Assembly (NCBI RefSeq): GCF_900100965.1
Contig: NZ_FMUJ01000002.1
Span: forward strand, 493,869-557,868
DNA length: 64,000 nucleotides
Origin: Variovorax sp. EL159
GTDB taxonomy: Bacteria > Pseudomonadota > Gammaproteobacteria > Burkholderiales > Burkholderiaceae_C
Direction: 5' to 3'
The position numbers and the translations under genes are program-made. How positions within the stretch are numbered: position 1 is the first letter of the stretch; each line of letters starts with the position of its first letter. The notes beneath the pieces are model-generated. The model was not told the origin of the DNA, did no database searches, and worked only from the letters and a program-made list of their open reading frames with translations. Below, piece after piece: positions 33,503 to 42,298 of the stretch.

Positions 33503-34930
33503 TCATGCTTTTGCGCGGATCAGCTGCGCAAGCAGGGTCAGCACGGCAAACGCCAGGATGACCGCCACGCCCGCATACAGCATCGACAGTTGTGTGCCGG
33601 GCAGGATCGCTGCGGTGACCACCGCGAGGCCGCAGGCCCCGCCCACCTGCAGCGAGCTGTTGAGCAGGCCGGCGGCGAGCCCTTGCTCTTCGTCGGCCAC
33701 GCCGTTGGTACCGGCCACCATCAACGCCGAGATGCTCAGCGCAAAGCCCACGCCCCACAACACCGACGCGGGCAGCAGCACGCCCCACAGGTCCGGCTCG
33801 GGCCCGATGCGCAGCATCAGCAGGTAGCAGGGCACGAAGGCCGAGAGCCCGACCAGCAGCACCCGGTTGACGCCGAACCTGCCGATGAGCGCGCCGATCT
33901 TCGGCCCGATGACGACCACCATCAGCCCCGCCGGCAGCAGCACCAGCGCCATCTGCCATGGCGTCCAGCCTTGCAGGTTCTGCAGGTACAACGCAATCAG
34001 AAACTGAAAGCCCATCGCGCCGCCGTACAAGAGCGCGGCACTGACGTTGGCGGCCACCAGGCCCCGGTTGCGAAAGATGTCCAGCCGGATCAGCGGCTGC
34101 TTCGCATTGCGCTCGATGACGACGAAGCCAACGAGCAACAGCATGGACAGGGCGAACCCGCCGAGGGTTCGCAGCGACACCCAGCCGGCCTCTTCCGCAG
34201 AGACCACGGTGAAGACCAGCAACAGCGTTCCCGCAACCAGCGTCAACGCGCCGCCGATGTCCAGCCGCAGCCGTTCGGTGCGCGGCGGGTCCGGTGGCAG
34301 AAAGCGCAAGGCGGCCAACAGCAGCAGCACGGCCACCGGGATCGGCAGGATGAAGATGTAGCGCCAGTTCATCGCCGCGAGCAGGCCTCCGATCAGCAAA
34401 CCCGAGGAGTAGCCCGACGCCTCGAAGAGATTGAAGATGCCGAAGGCCTTGTTGCGGTGCGGTCCTTCGGCAAAGGTGGTGGCCAGCAGCGACATGGCGG
34501 CCGGCCCGGTGAACCCTGCGGCCATGCCCTTGATGAAGCGCGAGACGATGAGCAGGAACGCGTTGTCGGCGAACACGCCGAACACCGACACCAGCGCGAA
34601 CACGGCCAGCCCGGTCACCAGCACGCGCCGCCGTCCGAACAGGTCGGCACATCGCCCGCCGAGCAACAGAAAGCTGCCGAACGCCAGGATGTAGGCGCCG
34701 ACAAACCATTGCGCGGTGCCCGCGCTGATGCCGAACTCGTGCTGTATCTCGGGGATCGCGACGGCAATCATCGAGATGTCGAGCCCGTCCAGCAGAATCA
34801 CGCCGCTGAAGATGAGCAGCGCGACCCACAGGCGCGCGGGCCAGTGCAGGGCGTTTTCATGGGGGTCCACGGGGCGGCCCAAGGCCCCGCCGGCCGTGCG
34901 CTCTTCGCACGGGGTCGAGCTGGCTGACAT
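33503..34930 (-). CDS. MFS multidrug transporter, DHA2 (EmrB/QacA) type
   Basis: 475 residues with fourteen hydrophobic segments. The N-terminal part VALLIFSGVILLDGLDISMIAVAIPEIQ shows the membrane Asp motif D1 of this group, and GRRRVLVTGLAVFALVS is motif A. It exports lipophilic compounds with protons. It is divergent from the LysR gene at 35035 with about 100 bases between, so that regulator probably controls it. The C-terminus is convergent with HU. Confidence 0.91.
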   Translation of the reverse strand: MSASSTPCEERTAGGALGRPVDPHENALHWPARLWVALLIFSGVILLDGLDISMIAVAIPEIQHEFGISAGTAQWFVGAYILAFGSFLLLGGRCADLFGRRRVLVTGLAVFALVSVFGVFADNAFLLIVSRFIKGMAAGFTGPAAMSLLATTFAEGPHRNKAFGIFNLFEASGYSSGLLIGGLLAAMNWRYIFILPIPVAVLLLLAALRFLPPDPPRTERLRLDIGGALTLVAGTLLLVFTVVSAEEAGWVSLRTLGGFALSMLLLVGFVVIERNAKQPLIRLDIFRNRGLVAANVSAALLYGGAMGFQFLIALYLQNLQGWTPWQMALVLLPAGLMVVVIGPKIGALIGRFGVNRVLLVGLSAFVPCYLLMLRIGPEPDLWGVLLPASVLWGVGFALSISALMVAGTNGVADEEQGLAAGLLNSSLQVGGACGLAVVTAAILPGTQLSMLYAGVAVILAFAVLTLLAQLIRAKA

Positions 34931-35034
34931 TTATATTCACTCCATCGTTGTCAATCCGCACGATCATTCCCGGGGGCGAAGGCGTTGGGAAACGAGTAGT
35001 TCTCGACGAACCATCAAATGGAGCTTGAAGATCG

Positions 35035-35946
35035 ATGAACCGCATGCTGCCGGGAACGCGCGCACTCCGGACCTTCGAGGCGGCCGCGCGGCACCTGAAC
35101 TTCACGCGTGCGGCCGATGAGGTCGGGCTGACGCCAGCGGCGGTCAGCTACCAGATCAAGGAGATCGAAGACCAGCTGGGCGTGGTGCTGTTCACGCGCA
35201 CCAGCCGCACCATCCAGCTCACGCCGGCGGGCGCGCTGATGTTCGAGGCAACGGCCGATGCGCTGGATACCTTGCAGCGCGCAGCCGGCCGCGCCCGGCG
35301 CATGACGCGCAGCGCCGCGCACCTGCGCATTTCGCTGAGTGCGAGGTTCGCGACCAACTGGCTGCTGCCCAGGCTTCCCCGGTTCCGCGCCGAGAACCCG
35401 GGCCTGGAACTGAGCTTCGACATCAGCGACGAGCTTCGGAGTTTCGACATGGACGACATCGATGTCGCGATCCGCTTCGGCACCGGCACGCACGAGCACG
35501 CGCGATCCGACCGGTTGTTCGACACGGTGATCGTGCCGGTCTGCAGCCCGAAGCTGCTCGAAACCGGCCCCGGCCTGCAGGCGCCGCGCGACCTGTTGCA
35601 GCACACGCTGTGCTACGTGGACTGGAAGACCGACGGCATGGTCTGGCCCAACTGGCGCATGTGGATGGCCGCTGCCGGTATCGCCGATTTCGACGACAGC
35701 CGGTGTGTGGCGTTCTCCGATTCAGGCTTCGTGGTGCAGGCGGTCATTGAAAGCGGCGCCGTGGGCCTGGCCGACCTGGACATGATCGCGATCGATCTGG
35801 CGCAGGGCCGGCTGGTGAGGCTGTTCGACATCGGCGTGCCGGTGGCGCAGCCTTACGCCTACCACCTTGTCTGTCCGGAGGACAGCAGCGACGATGTGCG
35901 CGTGCTCGCGTTTCGCGAGTGGATGCTCAAGGAGGCAGGGCAATGA
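35035..35946 (+). CDS. LysR-family regulator, GcvA-like
   Basis: 303 residues. Winged helix MLPGTRALRTFEAAARHLNFTRAADEVGLTPAAVSYQIKEIE (read in blocks) and the GcvA-like opening LPRLPRF...LELSFDIS of the effector domain. It is divergent from the DHA2 exporter and its stop overlaps the sirtuin gene start (ATGA). The intergenic region contains GTTC-TCGAC-GAAC (about 35002-35014), a T-N11-A-type LysR site. Confidence 0.92.
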   Translation: MNRMLPGTRALRTFEAAARHLNFTRAADEVGLTPAAVSYQIKEIEDQLGVVLFTRTSRTIQLTPAGALMFEATADALDTLQRAAGRARRMTRSAAHLRISLSARFATNWLLPRLPRFRAENPGLELSFDISDELRSFDMDDIDVAIRFGTGTHEHARSDRLFDTVIVPVCSPKLLETGPGLQAPRDLLQHTLCYVDWKTDGMVWPNWRMWMAAAGIADFDDSRCVAFSDSGFVVQAVIESGAVGLADLDMIAIDLAQGRLVRLFDIGVPVAQPYAYHLVCPEDSSDDVRVLAFREWMLKEAGQ

Positions 35947-36788
35947 CGATTGACTCAGACACGCTCAAATCGATTGACGCGGCTGCGGTTCTACTTGCCG
36001 AGGCTGACGCCTTGATCATTGGCGCCGGTGCCGGTATGGGGGTGGATTCTGGTCTCCCGGATTTTCGGGGAGGGGCGGGATTCTGGAGCGCCTACCCGGC
36101 CTTGGCCCGGTCGAAGATTTCTTTCCATGACATCGCTTCACCCGAAGCATTCCGGAACGACCCGGTGACGGCCTGGGGCTTCTACGGGCACCGGCTCAAC
36201 CTCTACCGCAAGACGCGACCGCACGATGGCTTTGCACTGCTCAAGTCGTGGGGAGAAAAGATGGAAAAGGGTTATAGCGTTTTCACGAGCAACGTCGATG
36301 GGCACTTTCAGAAAGCAGGATTTTCCGAAGATGCCATCTACGAGTGCCATGGGTCGATTCATCATCTGCAATGCGCGAAACCTTGCGGCCAGCAGATATG
36401 GAGCGCGGACGACTTCATTCCCGAAGTAGACGAAGCGGAGTGTCGGCTGCTCAGTCTTTCTCCCGCATGTCCTCGTTGCGCAGGCTTGGCCCGACCGAAC
36501 GTCATGATGTTCAGCGACTTCGAATGGCGAGAAGGCCGCGAACAGGCGCAGGCGACACGGATGCATGCGTGGTTGGCCTCGGTGCGCCGTCCTGTGGTGA
36601 TTGAAATCGGTGCGGGTACGGCAATCCCATCGGTCAGATCCTTCAGTCACAACGTCGTGGGGCGATTCGATGGTCGGCTGATTCGCATCAACCCCCGCGA
36701 GTTTGATGTCCCGACCTCACGCGATGTCGCGCTCCCGATGGGGGCGATGAGAGCCTTGAGTCTTCTTGCGAATGCATTGGAGCACTGA
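35943..36788 (+). CDS. Sir2-family NAD-dependent protein deacylase
   Basis: 281 residues. The NAD-binding motif GAGAGMGVDSGLPDFRG (27-43), the catalytic TSNVDGHFQKAG (N117, D119) and ECHGS (His136) are present. The zinc site is complete: C144-x3-C148 and C176-x2-C179. A WSAYPAL segment and long cofactor loop match a bacterial class rather than CobB. It is coupled to the LysR gene by ATGA and followed 1 base later by a small membrane gene. GC and codon use are less extreme than in neighbours, consistent with later acquisition. Confidence 0.9.
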   Translation: MTIDSDTLKSIDAAAVLLAEADALIIGAGAGMGVDSGLPDFRGGAGFWSAYPALARSKISFHDIASPEAFRNDPVTAWGFYGHRLNLYRKTRPHDGFALLKSWGEKMEKGYSVFTSNVDGHFQKAGFSEDAIYECHGSIHHLQCAKPCGQQIWSADDFIPEVDEAECRLLSLSPACPRCAGLARPNVMMFSDFEWREGREQAQATRMHAWLASVRRPVVIEIGAGTAIPSVRSFSHNVVGRFDGRLIRINPREFDVPTSRDVALPMGAMRALSLLANALEH

Positions 36789-36789
36789 C

Positions 36790-37176
36790 ATGTCATCTGA
36801 AGTCCCGCTCAGCGCCAGCCAGGTTGTCGTCCAGATATGCTTGTTCTTGGTGGCCGCCATCGCCATTTTTGGCGGCAGTCTCCAGATGTACCTGGGGCAG
36901 CCTGAAACCTCGCCGCGCAACGACAACGTGCACAGGTTCATGGCCGAGGTCTATCTGTCGACAGGCCTCATCTGCCTCTGGGCTGCGTTCACGATCCGCC
37001 AGCAAGGCGATCTTGTCTATCTCCTTGCACTCGGTGTGTTGCTTGCTGGCTGCGGGCGCTTGTTGTCCATCAGAAAGGTGGGCCTTCCCAAGCCTGCGGC
37101 TGTCTGGTTGGGGTACCTGATTCCCGAGCTTCTTATTCCTTTCGTGATGGCCGGTGCTCACTACGCACGCTACTAG
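36790..37176 (+). CDS. DUF4345-like small membrane protein
   Basis: 128 residues with four helices (about 10-30, 50-70, 73-92, 105-125). The features QMYLGQPETSPRNDNVHRFMAEVYLSTG and LLAGCGRLLSIRKVG fit the DUF4345 family, whose function is unknown. GGAG lies 8 bases before ATG 36790. It follows the sirtuin gene by one base, so it is probably in the same transcript. Base composition is also lower in GC than typical here. Confidence 0.8.
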   Translation: MSSEVPLSASQVVVQICLFLVAAIAIFGGSLQMYLGQPETSPRNDNVHRFMAEVYLSTGLICLWAAFTIRQQGDLVYLLALGVLLAGCGRLLSIRKVGLPKPAAVWLGYLIPELLIPFVMAGAHYARY

Positions 37177-37231
37177 CAGGCCCCAGACTCGCGCTAGAGT
37201 CCGCCCACGTCCACAAGACCCGCCACGCCAC

Positions 37232-37726
37232 ATGCCTGTGCTTCAACAACAACTGCTTCGATGGCTCCCGATCGGGGCCTGCCTTCTGGTGTTGGGCTGT
37301 GCGAACCCGCCGGCGCCGCCACCTTCATCTTCTACACCCGTCATCTCGTCGCTGACGCCCGACCAGGCGAACGGCATCGCGATCCATGCGCTGGGGCTGG
37401 TCGGCACGCCGTATCGCTATGGCGGCAACACGCCCGAAGGCGGCTTCGACTGCAGCGGGCTCATCGGCTATGTGTACCGCAGCAGCGTGGGGCAGGTGCC
37501 GCCGCGCACGGTGGCGCGCATGGCGGGCTTCGGCCGGCCGGTGGCGATGTCCGAGATCCGCACTGGCGACCTGGTGCTCTTCGGTCCGTCCACACCGTCG
37601 CATGCGGGCATCTATGTGGGCAGCGGGCGATTCGTGCATGCACCATCGACCGGCGGCGAGGTGCGGCTCGATCGGCTGGACGGCGTGTACTGGTCGCGGC
37701 AGGCGATGCAGGCGCGGCGGCCCTGA
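37232..37726 (+). CDS. NlpC/P60-family cell-wall peptidase lipoprotein
   Basis: 164 residues. Signal peptide with lipobox (LLVLGCANPP, Cys23), a Pro/Ser-rich linker (24-40), then the NlpC/P60 papain-like domain: catalytic Cys74 in GGFDCSGLIGYVY, His124 in PSHAGIYVG, and His136 in FVHAPS. It resembles MepS/Spr-like DL-endopeptidases that cut peptidoglycan cross-links and would be anchored at the outer or inner membrane. Monocistronic. Confidence 0.93.
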   Translation: MPVLQQQLLRWLPIGACLLVLGCANPPAPPPSSSTPVISSLTPDQANGIAIHALGLVGTPYRYGGNTPEGGFDCSGLIGYVYRSSVGQVPPRTVARMAGFGRPVAMSEIRTGDLVLFGPSTPSHAGIYVGSGRFVHAPSTGGEVRLDRLDGVYWSRQAMQARRP

Positions 37727-37734
37727 GCGGCGGT

Positions 37735-38070
37735 TCAGTCCTCGAGGTCGTGCTGCTTTCTCTTGCGCCAGGCATTGCGTTCGTCGATGGCGCGTGCCGT
37801 CTTGCATGCTGGCCGTGTGGCAATGGCTTCGCTGCGCTTCAAGGGCTGCCAGTCGGCGGGGCTCTCTGCCTGCGACAGGCTGAGCCACTCGGCCCCGCAA
37901 TGAGCGCATGAGGCCACGAGCACGTCGCGCCCGCCGCGGCGTCCGACGCGCGTCTGTTCCCCGAGCGCGGGCGTGCCGCAGCACGACCAGAAGAGGGTCA
38001 TGTCGGGCCGCGCCCGGGTCTGCCTGACCCACGCGGCGGCGCGGTACCAAAGCGTTGCGTTCAACACCAT
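37735..38070 (-). CDS. Zinc-ribbon-like small protein of unknown function
   Basis: 111 residues, no signal peptide. CCGT and CAHCG about 40 residues apart could form a zinc site (FWSCCGTPAL; VASCAHCGAEWLSL). The C-terminus is basic (DERNAWRKRKQHDLED). ATG 38070 lies 1 base after the stop of the 36-residue membrane ORF, suggesting coupling. No family recognised. Confidence 0.62.
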   Translation of the reverse strand: MVLNATLWYRAAAWVRQTRARPDMTLFWSCCGTPALGEQTRVGRRGGRDVLVASCAHCGAEWLSLSQAESPADWQPLKRSEAIATRPACKTARAIDERNAWRKRKQHDLED

Positions 38071-38071
38071 G

Positions 38072-38182
38072 TCAGGCCTTGCCCGCATTGCGGCGCGGTG
38101 CGTCGAGCCCGCAGGCGCGCACCCATGTTTCAGCCGAGACGATCCACACGGCCGCGATGATGGCCAACCACACGAAGTCCAT
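38072..38182 (-). CDS. 36-residue single-helix membrane protein
   Basis: MDFVWLAIIAAVWIVSAETW is a clear membrane-spanning N-terminus, followed by a short cationic tail (VRACGLDAPRRNAGKA). AACGAG/GAGTGAG precede the ATG. It sits directly ahead of the zinc-ribbon gene with one base between. Small unrecognised membrane proteins of this kind are easily missed; whether it is expressed is not known. Confidence 0.5.
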   Translation of the reverse strand: MDFVWLAIIAAVWIVSAETWVRACGLDAPRRNAGKA

Positions 38183-38286
38183 TGCTCACTCGTTGCCTTG
38201 CAATGCAGCGAGTGTCCGAAAGCGCGCATAAAAACGGCGTCGAATGTTCACGCGGGCGCGTAAACAAGACATAAAGAAAAAAGTGC

Positions 38287-39561
38287 TCAGGCGCGCGGCG
38301 ACTGCACGTGTTCGGGCCGCACGCCCAGGCCCACCGCGCGCGCGGGCAGCCTGCGCAGCAAGGGCCAGCGCGACAACAGCCGCAGCGGCCAGGGCACATG
38401 GCCCGCCGCGCCCGAAAGCTTGCCGTCGAGCACGGGCATCAGCACGCGGTCTTGCACCATGCGCTGCACCGCCTGCGTCACGCGCACCGGCCATTCCCTT
38501 CGACGTTGCAGCTGAGGCAGCAGGTTGTCGATCTGCTTGCCGGTGGCGTTTCCGGCCAATGGCGACGACAGCAGGTTGGCGGCGGCCACCGCGTCCTGCA
38601 CGGCGAGGTTGATGCCGACGCCGCCCACCGGCGACATCGCGTGCGCCGCATCGCCGATGCACAGCAGGCCGGGGCATGACCACGATTCGAGCCGGTCGAC
38701 CGTCACTTCGAGCAGCTTCACCGCGTCCCAGTCGGGCAGGGCGGTCAGCAGCCTGCCCGTCAGAAAGGGCGCGATCCTGGCGATCTCGTTGTGGAAGGCG
38801 GCCATGCCCCGGCCCTGCAGGGTGGCATGGCCGCCCTTGGGAATCACGAAGGCGCATTGCCAGTAGTCGCCGCGGTTCAGCGTCACCAGCAGATGCCCGC
38901 CGGCGATGTGGCCGCCAGTGGCTTCCGGGTCGCCGGGGACTTTGGGAAGGCGCATCCACAAGACGTCGATGGGGGCGCCGTAGCTGATGTGCGGGAGCGC
39001 GGCGGCATCGCGCAGCGTGGAATGGCGGCCATCGGCTGCCACCACCAGTGCGGCGTGCAGCTCGATGTCCTGCAGCTGGCCGCTGTGGCGGCCGCGCCGC
39101 ACCTTCACGCCGGTGACGCGGCCCTTGTCCTGCAGCAGGCCGATGGCCTCGGCATCGGTCCACAGTTCGAAGCCGGGGTAGCGCCGCGCCTCGTCGCACA
39201 TGAAATCCAGAAACTCCCACTGCGGCATCAGCACGAGGAACCGGCAATGCGAGGGCAGGTGCGAGAAGTCGGCCACGGGGAAGCTCTGGCCCTCGAAGGT
39301 GGCGCGCAGTTCTTCGATGCGGTCGTGCGGGCGCTGCAGGAAGGCGTCGAGCAGGCCCAGCTCGTGCAGGATCTCCAGCGTCGACGGGTGCACGGTGTCG
39401 CCGCGAAAGTCGCGCAGGAAGTCGGTGTGCTTTTCCAGCACCACCACGGGCACGCCGGCCCGTGCCAGCAACAGGCCCAGCACCATGCCGGCCGGGCCGC
39501 CGCCCGCGATGCAACAACGCGGGAGCGTGGCGGCCAAAGGGGTGGCAAGGGGCGTGTCCAT
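38287..39561 (-). CDS. FAD-dependent aromatic-type monooxygenase (UbiH/PHBH family)
   Basis: 424 residues. The FAD motif CCIAGGGPAGMVLGLLLARAGVPVVVLEK near residue 16 (GxGxxG), the DG motif ALVVAADGRHSTLRDAA, and the GD motif LLCIGDAAHAMSPVGGVGINLAVQDA are all present. It hydroxylates an aromatic or polyketide-like substrate using NAD(P)H and O2. It is divergent from the cstA gene. ATG 39561 is used. The closest recognised proteins are the FAD monooxygenases annotated generally as 'FAD-dependent oxidoreductase'; the substrate is unknown. Confidence 0.9.
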   Translation of the reverse strand: MDTPLATPLAATLPRCCIAGGGPAGMVLGLLLARAGVPVVVLEKHTDFLRDFRGDTVHPSTLEILHELGLLDAFLQRPHDRIEELRATFEGQSFPVADFSHLPSHCRFLVLMPQWEFLDFMCDEARRYPGFELWTDAEAIGLLQDKGRVTGVKVRRGRHSGQLQDIELHAALVVAADGRHSTLRDAAALPHISYGAPIDVLWMRLPKVPGDPEATGGHIAGGHLLVTLNRGDYWQCAFVIPKGGHATLQGRGMAAFHNEIARIAPFLTGRLLTALPDWDAVKLLEVTVDRLESWSCPGLLCIGDAAHAMSPVGGVGINLAVQDAVAAANLLSSPLAGNATGKQIDNLLPQLQRRREWPVRVTQAVQRMVQDRVLMPVLDGKLSGAAGHVPWPLRLLSRWPLLRRLPARAVGLGVRPEHVQSPRA

Positions 39562-39778
39562 GGCTTCGATCTTTCTGCGCCGTCGGTGGCAGGGGCGTAT
39601 GTTGCGGTCTGGTCCGGTTCGTGCGTGTAGGCCCGCAGGCATTGCACTGCGGCGTGGTCGGCTGATTATTCGGGTTTTCCATTACGCAATGCCACGCAAG
39701 CCGCCCACGCGGTCCGACGGATGCGCCCGTACCCCCGTCCGGCAAGACTCCCCGGTTCCATATCGAGGAGACATCCCC

Positions 39779-41851
39779 ATGCACAGCATCCGCCGCCACC
39801 TGGCGTGGCTGGTCGTGGCCGTGGTCGGCGCATTCGCGCTCGGCACCGTGGCCCTGACCCGAGGTGAAAGCGTCAACGCCCTTTGGGTCGTGACCGCCGC
39901 GATCTGCACCTACCTGATCGCCTACCGCTACTACAGCCTCTTCATCGCCGACAAGGTGCTGGGCCTGGACGGCAAGCGCAAGACCCCGGCGCACCGCCAC
40001 AACGACGGGCTGGACTACGTGCCGACCGACAAGAACGTGCTGTTCGGCCATCACTTCGCGGCCATCGCGGGCGCGGGCCCGCTGGTGGGACCGGTGCTGG
40101 CCGCGCAGATGGGCTACCTGCCCGGCCTGCTGTGGATTCTTGCGGGCGTGGTGTTCGCGGGCGCGGTGCAAGACTTCATCGTGCTCTTCATCTCGACGCG
40201 GCGCGACGGCCGCTCGCTGGGCGACCTCGTCAAGCAGGAGATGGGCGTGGTGCCCGGCATGATCGCGCTGTTCGGCACCTTCATGATCATGATCATCATC
40301 CTGGCGGTGCTGGCGCTGATCGTGGTGAAGGCGCTGGCCGAATCGCCGTGGGGCACCTTCACGGTGGCGGCCACGGTGCCGGTGGCGCTGTTCATGGGCG
40401 TGTACCTGCGCTTCATCCGGCCGGGGCGCATCGGCGAGGTGTCGCTGATCGGCTTCGTGCTGCTGATGCTGGCCATCTTCGGTGGCCAGGCCGTGAGCCA
40501 GAGCGCCGAGTGGGCGCCGCTCTTCACCTTCGACGGCAAGGCGCTCACGTGGATGCTGGTGGGCTACGGCTTCGTGGCCGCAAGCCTGCCGGTGTGGCTG
40601 CTGCTGGCGCCGCGCGACTACCTCTCGACCTTCCTGAAGATCGGCACGATCATCGCGCTGGCCATCGGCATCGTGTTCGTGATGCCCACGCTGCAGATGC
40701 CGGCCATCACGCAGTTTGCGCAGGGCAACGGCCCGGTGTGGTCGGGCAGCCTGTTCCCGTTCCTGTTCATCACCATCGCCTGCGGCGCCGTCTCGGGCTT
40801 CCATGCGCTGATCTCTTCGGGCACCACGCCCAAGATGCTCGACAACGAGCGCCACGCGCGCTTCATCGGCTACGGCGGCATGCTGGCCGAATCCTTCGTG
40901 GCCGTGATGGCGCTGGTGGCGGCTTCGTGCATCGAGCCGGGCATCTACTTCGCGATGAACAGCCCGGCCGCGCTGGTGGGCAGCACCGCGCAACAGGCGG
41001 CGCAGACCATCTCGAGCTGGGGCTTCGTCATCACGCCCGAGATGCTGATGCAGACCGCCAAGGACGTGGGCGAAACCACCATCCTCGGCCGCGCAGGCGG
41101 CGCGCCGACGCTGGCGGTGGGCATGGCCCACATCCTTCACCAGGTGATCGGCGGGCAGGCCATGATGGCCTTCTGGTACCACTTCGCGATCCTGTTCGAG
41201 GCGCTGTTCATCCTCACGGCGGTCGATGCCGGCACCCGCGCGGGCCGCTTCATGCTGCAAGACCTGCTGGGCAGCTTCGTGCCCGCGCTCAAGCGCACCG
41301 ATTCGCTGCCGGCCAACCTGATCGCCACCGCGCTGTGCGTGGCGGCCTGGGGCTACTTCCTGTACCAGGGCGTGGTCGATCCGCTGGGCGGCATCAACAC
41401 GTTGTGGCCGCTGTTCGGTATCTCCAACCAGATGCTGGCCGCGGTGGCGCTGATGCTGGGCGTGGTGGTGCTGTTCCGCATGAAGCGCGAGCGCTACGCG
41501 TGGGTGGCCATTGCGCCGGCCGCATGGCTGCTGGCCTGCACGCTCACGGCGGGCTGGCAGAAGATCTTCTCGGCCGACCCGAAGATCGGTTTTCTCTCGC
41601 ACGCCGCGAAGTACACCGAAGGCCTGGCCAATGGCGTGCTGGTGGCGCCGGCCAAGACGCCCGAGGCCATGTCGCGCATCGTCTTCAACGACCGGCTCGA
41701 TGCGGCCCTGTGCGCGCTCTTCATCTTCGTGGTGCTGAGCGTGCTGGTCTACAGCATCAAGGCCTGCCTGGCGGCGCGCGCGGCCAACCGGCCGACCACG
41801 CAAGAGACGCCGTTCGAGCCGATGGGTGCGGCCTCGTCCGCCGCCCACTGA
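39779..41851 (+). CDS. cstA: CstA-family pyruvate/peptide transporter
   Basis: 690 residues, about 16-18 helices, matching the carbon starvation protein CstA/BtsT. Diagnostic stretches are [45 protein letters not shown] and [16 protein letters not shown]. It takes up pyruvate and/or peptides with protons during carbon limitation. GAGGAG lies about 9 bases before ATG 39779. The small ybdD-type gene follows after 5 bases, the usual partner. The divergent gene is the FAD monooxygenase. Confidence 0.96.
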   Translation: MHSIRRHLAWLVVAVVGAFALGTVALTRGESVNALWVVTAAICTYLIAYRYYSLFIADKVLGLDGKRKTPAHRHNDGLDYVPTDKNVLFGHHFAAIAGAGPLVGPVLAAQMGYLPGLLWILAGVVFAGAVQDFIVLFISTRRDGRSLGDLVKQEMGVVPGMIALFGTFMIMIIILAVLALIVVKALAESPWGTFTVAATVPVALFMGVYLRFIRPGRIGEVSLIGFVLLMLAIFGGQAVSQSAEWAPLFTFDGKALTWMLVGYGFVAASLPVWLLLAPRDYLSTFLKIGTIIALAIGIVFVMPTLQMPAITQFAQGNGPVWSGSLFPFLFITIACGAVSGFHALISSGTTPKMLDNERHARFIGYGGMLAESFVAVMALVAASCIEPGIYFAMNSPAALVGSTAQQAAQTISSWGFVITPEMLMQTAKDVGETTILGRAGGAPTLAVGMAHILHQVIGGQAMMAFWYHFAILFEALFILTAVDAGTRAGRFMLQDLLGSFVPALKRTDSLPANLIATALCVAAWGYFLYQGVVDPLGGINTLWPLFGISNQMLAAVALMLGVVVLFRMKRERYAWVAIAPAAWLLACTLTAGWQKIFSADPKIGFLSHAAKYTEGLANGVLVAPAKTPEAMSRIVFNDRLDAALCALFIFVVLSVLVYSIKACLAARAANRPTTQETPFEPMGAASSAAH

Positions 41852-41856
41852 ACGCC

Positions 41857-42063
41857 ATGGGCCTCGCATTGCCGGAAGCCGGGCGCTACTTTGCGCGCTC
41901 GCTCAAGCAGTCGCTGCGGCTCATGGTCGGGCTGCCCGACTACGACGCCTACCTGACCCACATGGCGGCCACCCACCCGGACCGGCCGCCGATGAGCTAC
42001 GAGGTTTTCTTCAGGGAACGGCTGGAGGCGCGCTACGGCGCGGGCAAGGGCCGCTGTTGCTAG
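41857..42063 (+). CDS. YbdD/YjiX-family small protein (partner of CstA)
   Basis: 68 residues, matching the DUF466/YbdD/YjiX family: [29 protein letters not shown] and [21 protein letters not shown]. Such proteins are nearly always encoded right after cstA/btsT genes; they are thought to be needed for its transport activity, though the mechanism is unsettled. The C-terminal Cys pair (RCC) is a family feature. Five bases after cstA. Confidence 0.92.
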   Translation: MGLALPEAGRYFARSLKQSLRLMVGLPDYDAYLTHMAATHPDRPPMSYEVFFRERLEARYGAGKGRCC

Positions 42064-42093
42064 TGGCGCGGCGGTCCGTGCGGCCGCCGGCCA
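42064..42093 (+). terminator. GC-rich hairpin after the cstA operon
   Basis: GTGGCGCGGCGG pairs with CCGCCGGCCAC with one bulge, directly after the ybdD stop. No T-run follows. Confidence 0.35.
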
Positions 42094-42103
42094 CAAAGAC
42101 GAC

Positions 42104-42121
42104 ACATTTATAATCATTTGG
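42104..42121 (+). promoter_or_regulatory. Fur-box-like sequence over a consensus -10
   Basis: The stretch around 42104-42121 carries ATAATCATT, the right half of the Fur consensus, with a degenerate left half. A perfect -10 TATAAT (42109-42114) lies inside it. A Fur site over a -10 upstream of a TonB-dependent siderophore receptor is the expected iron-repression layout. About 180 bases of leader follow before the receptor gene. Confidence 0.6.
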
Positions 42122-42298
42122 TTCGCGCGATGCGATCCCTTTGCTGCAAGCCCGGCCCCGTGCCGGTGCCGCGCGGCAGAGGCACCCAACCCAGATTTTT
42201 CCAGGCAGGGCACATCCGGTTTCTCCACTTGAGAGGTGGCGAAACGGCATGTCGCTTCGCGATTTACACAAAACAAATCGCCCTGAGGGAAATCAACC

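Noticed and set aside
38186..41869. A more than 1200-codon frame opposite cstA and the FAD monooxygenase
   Set aside because: Composition is that of an antisense shadow (His, Arg and Gln-rich), and both true genes are intact on their strands.
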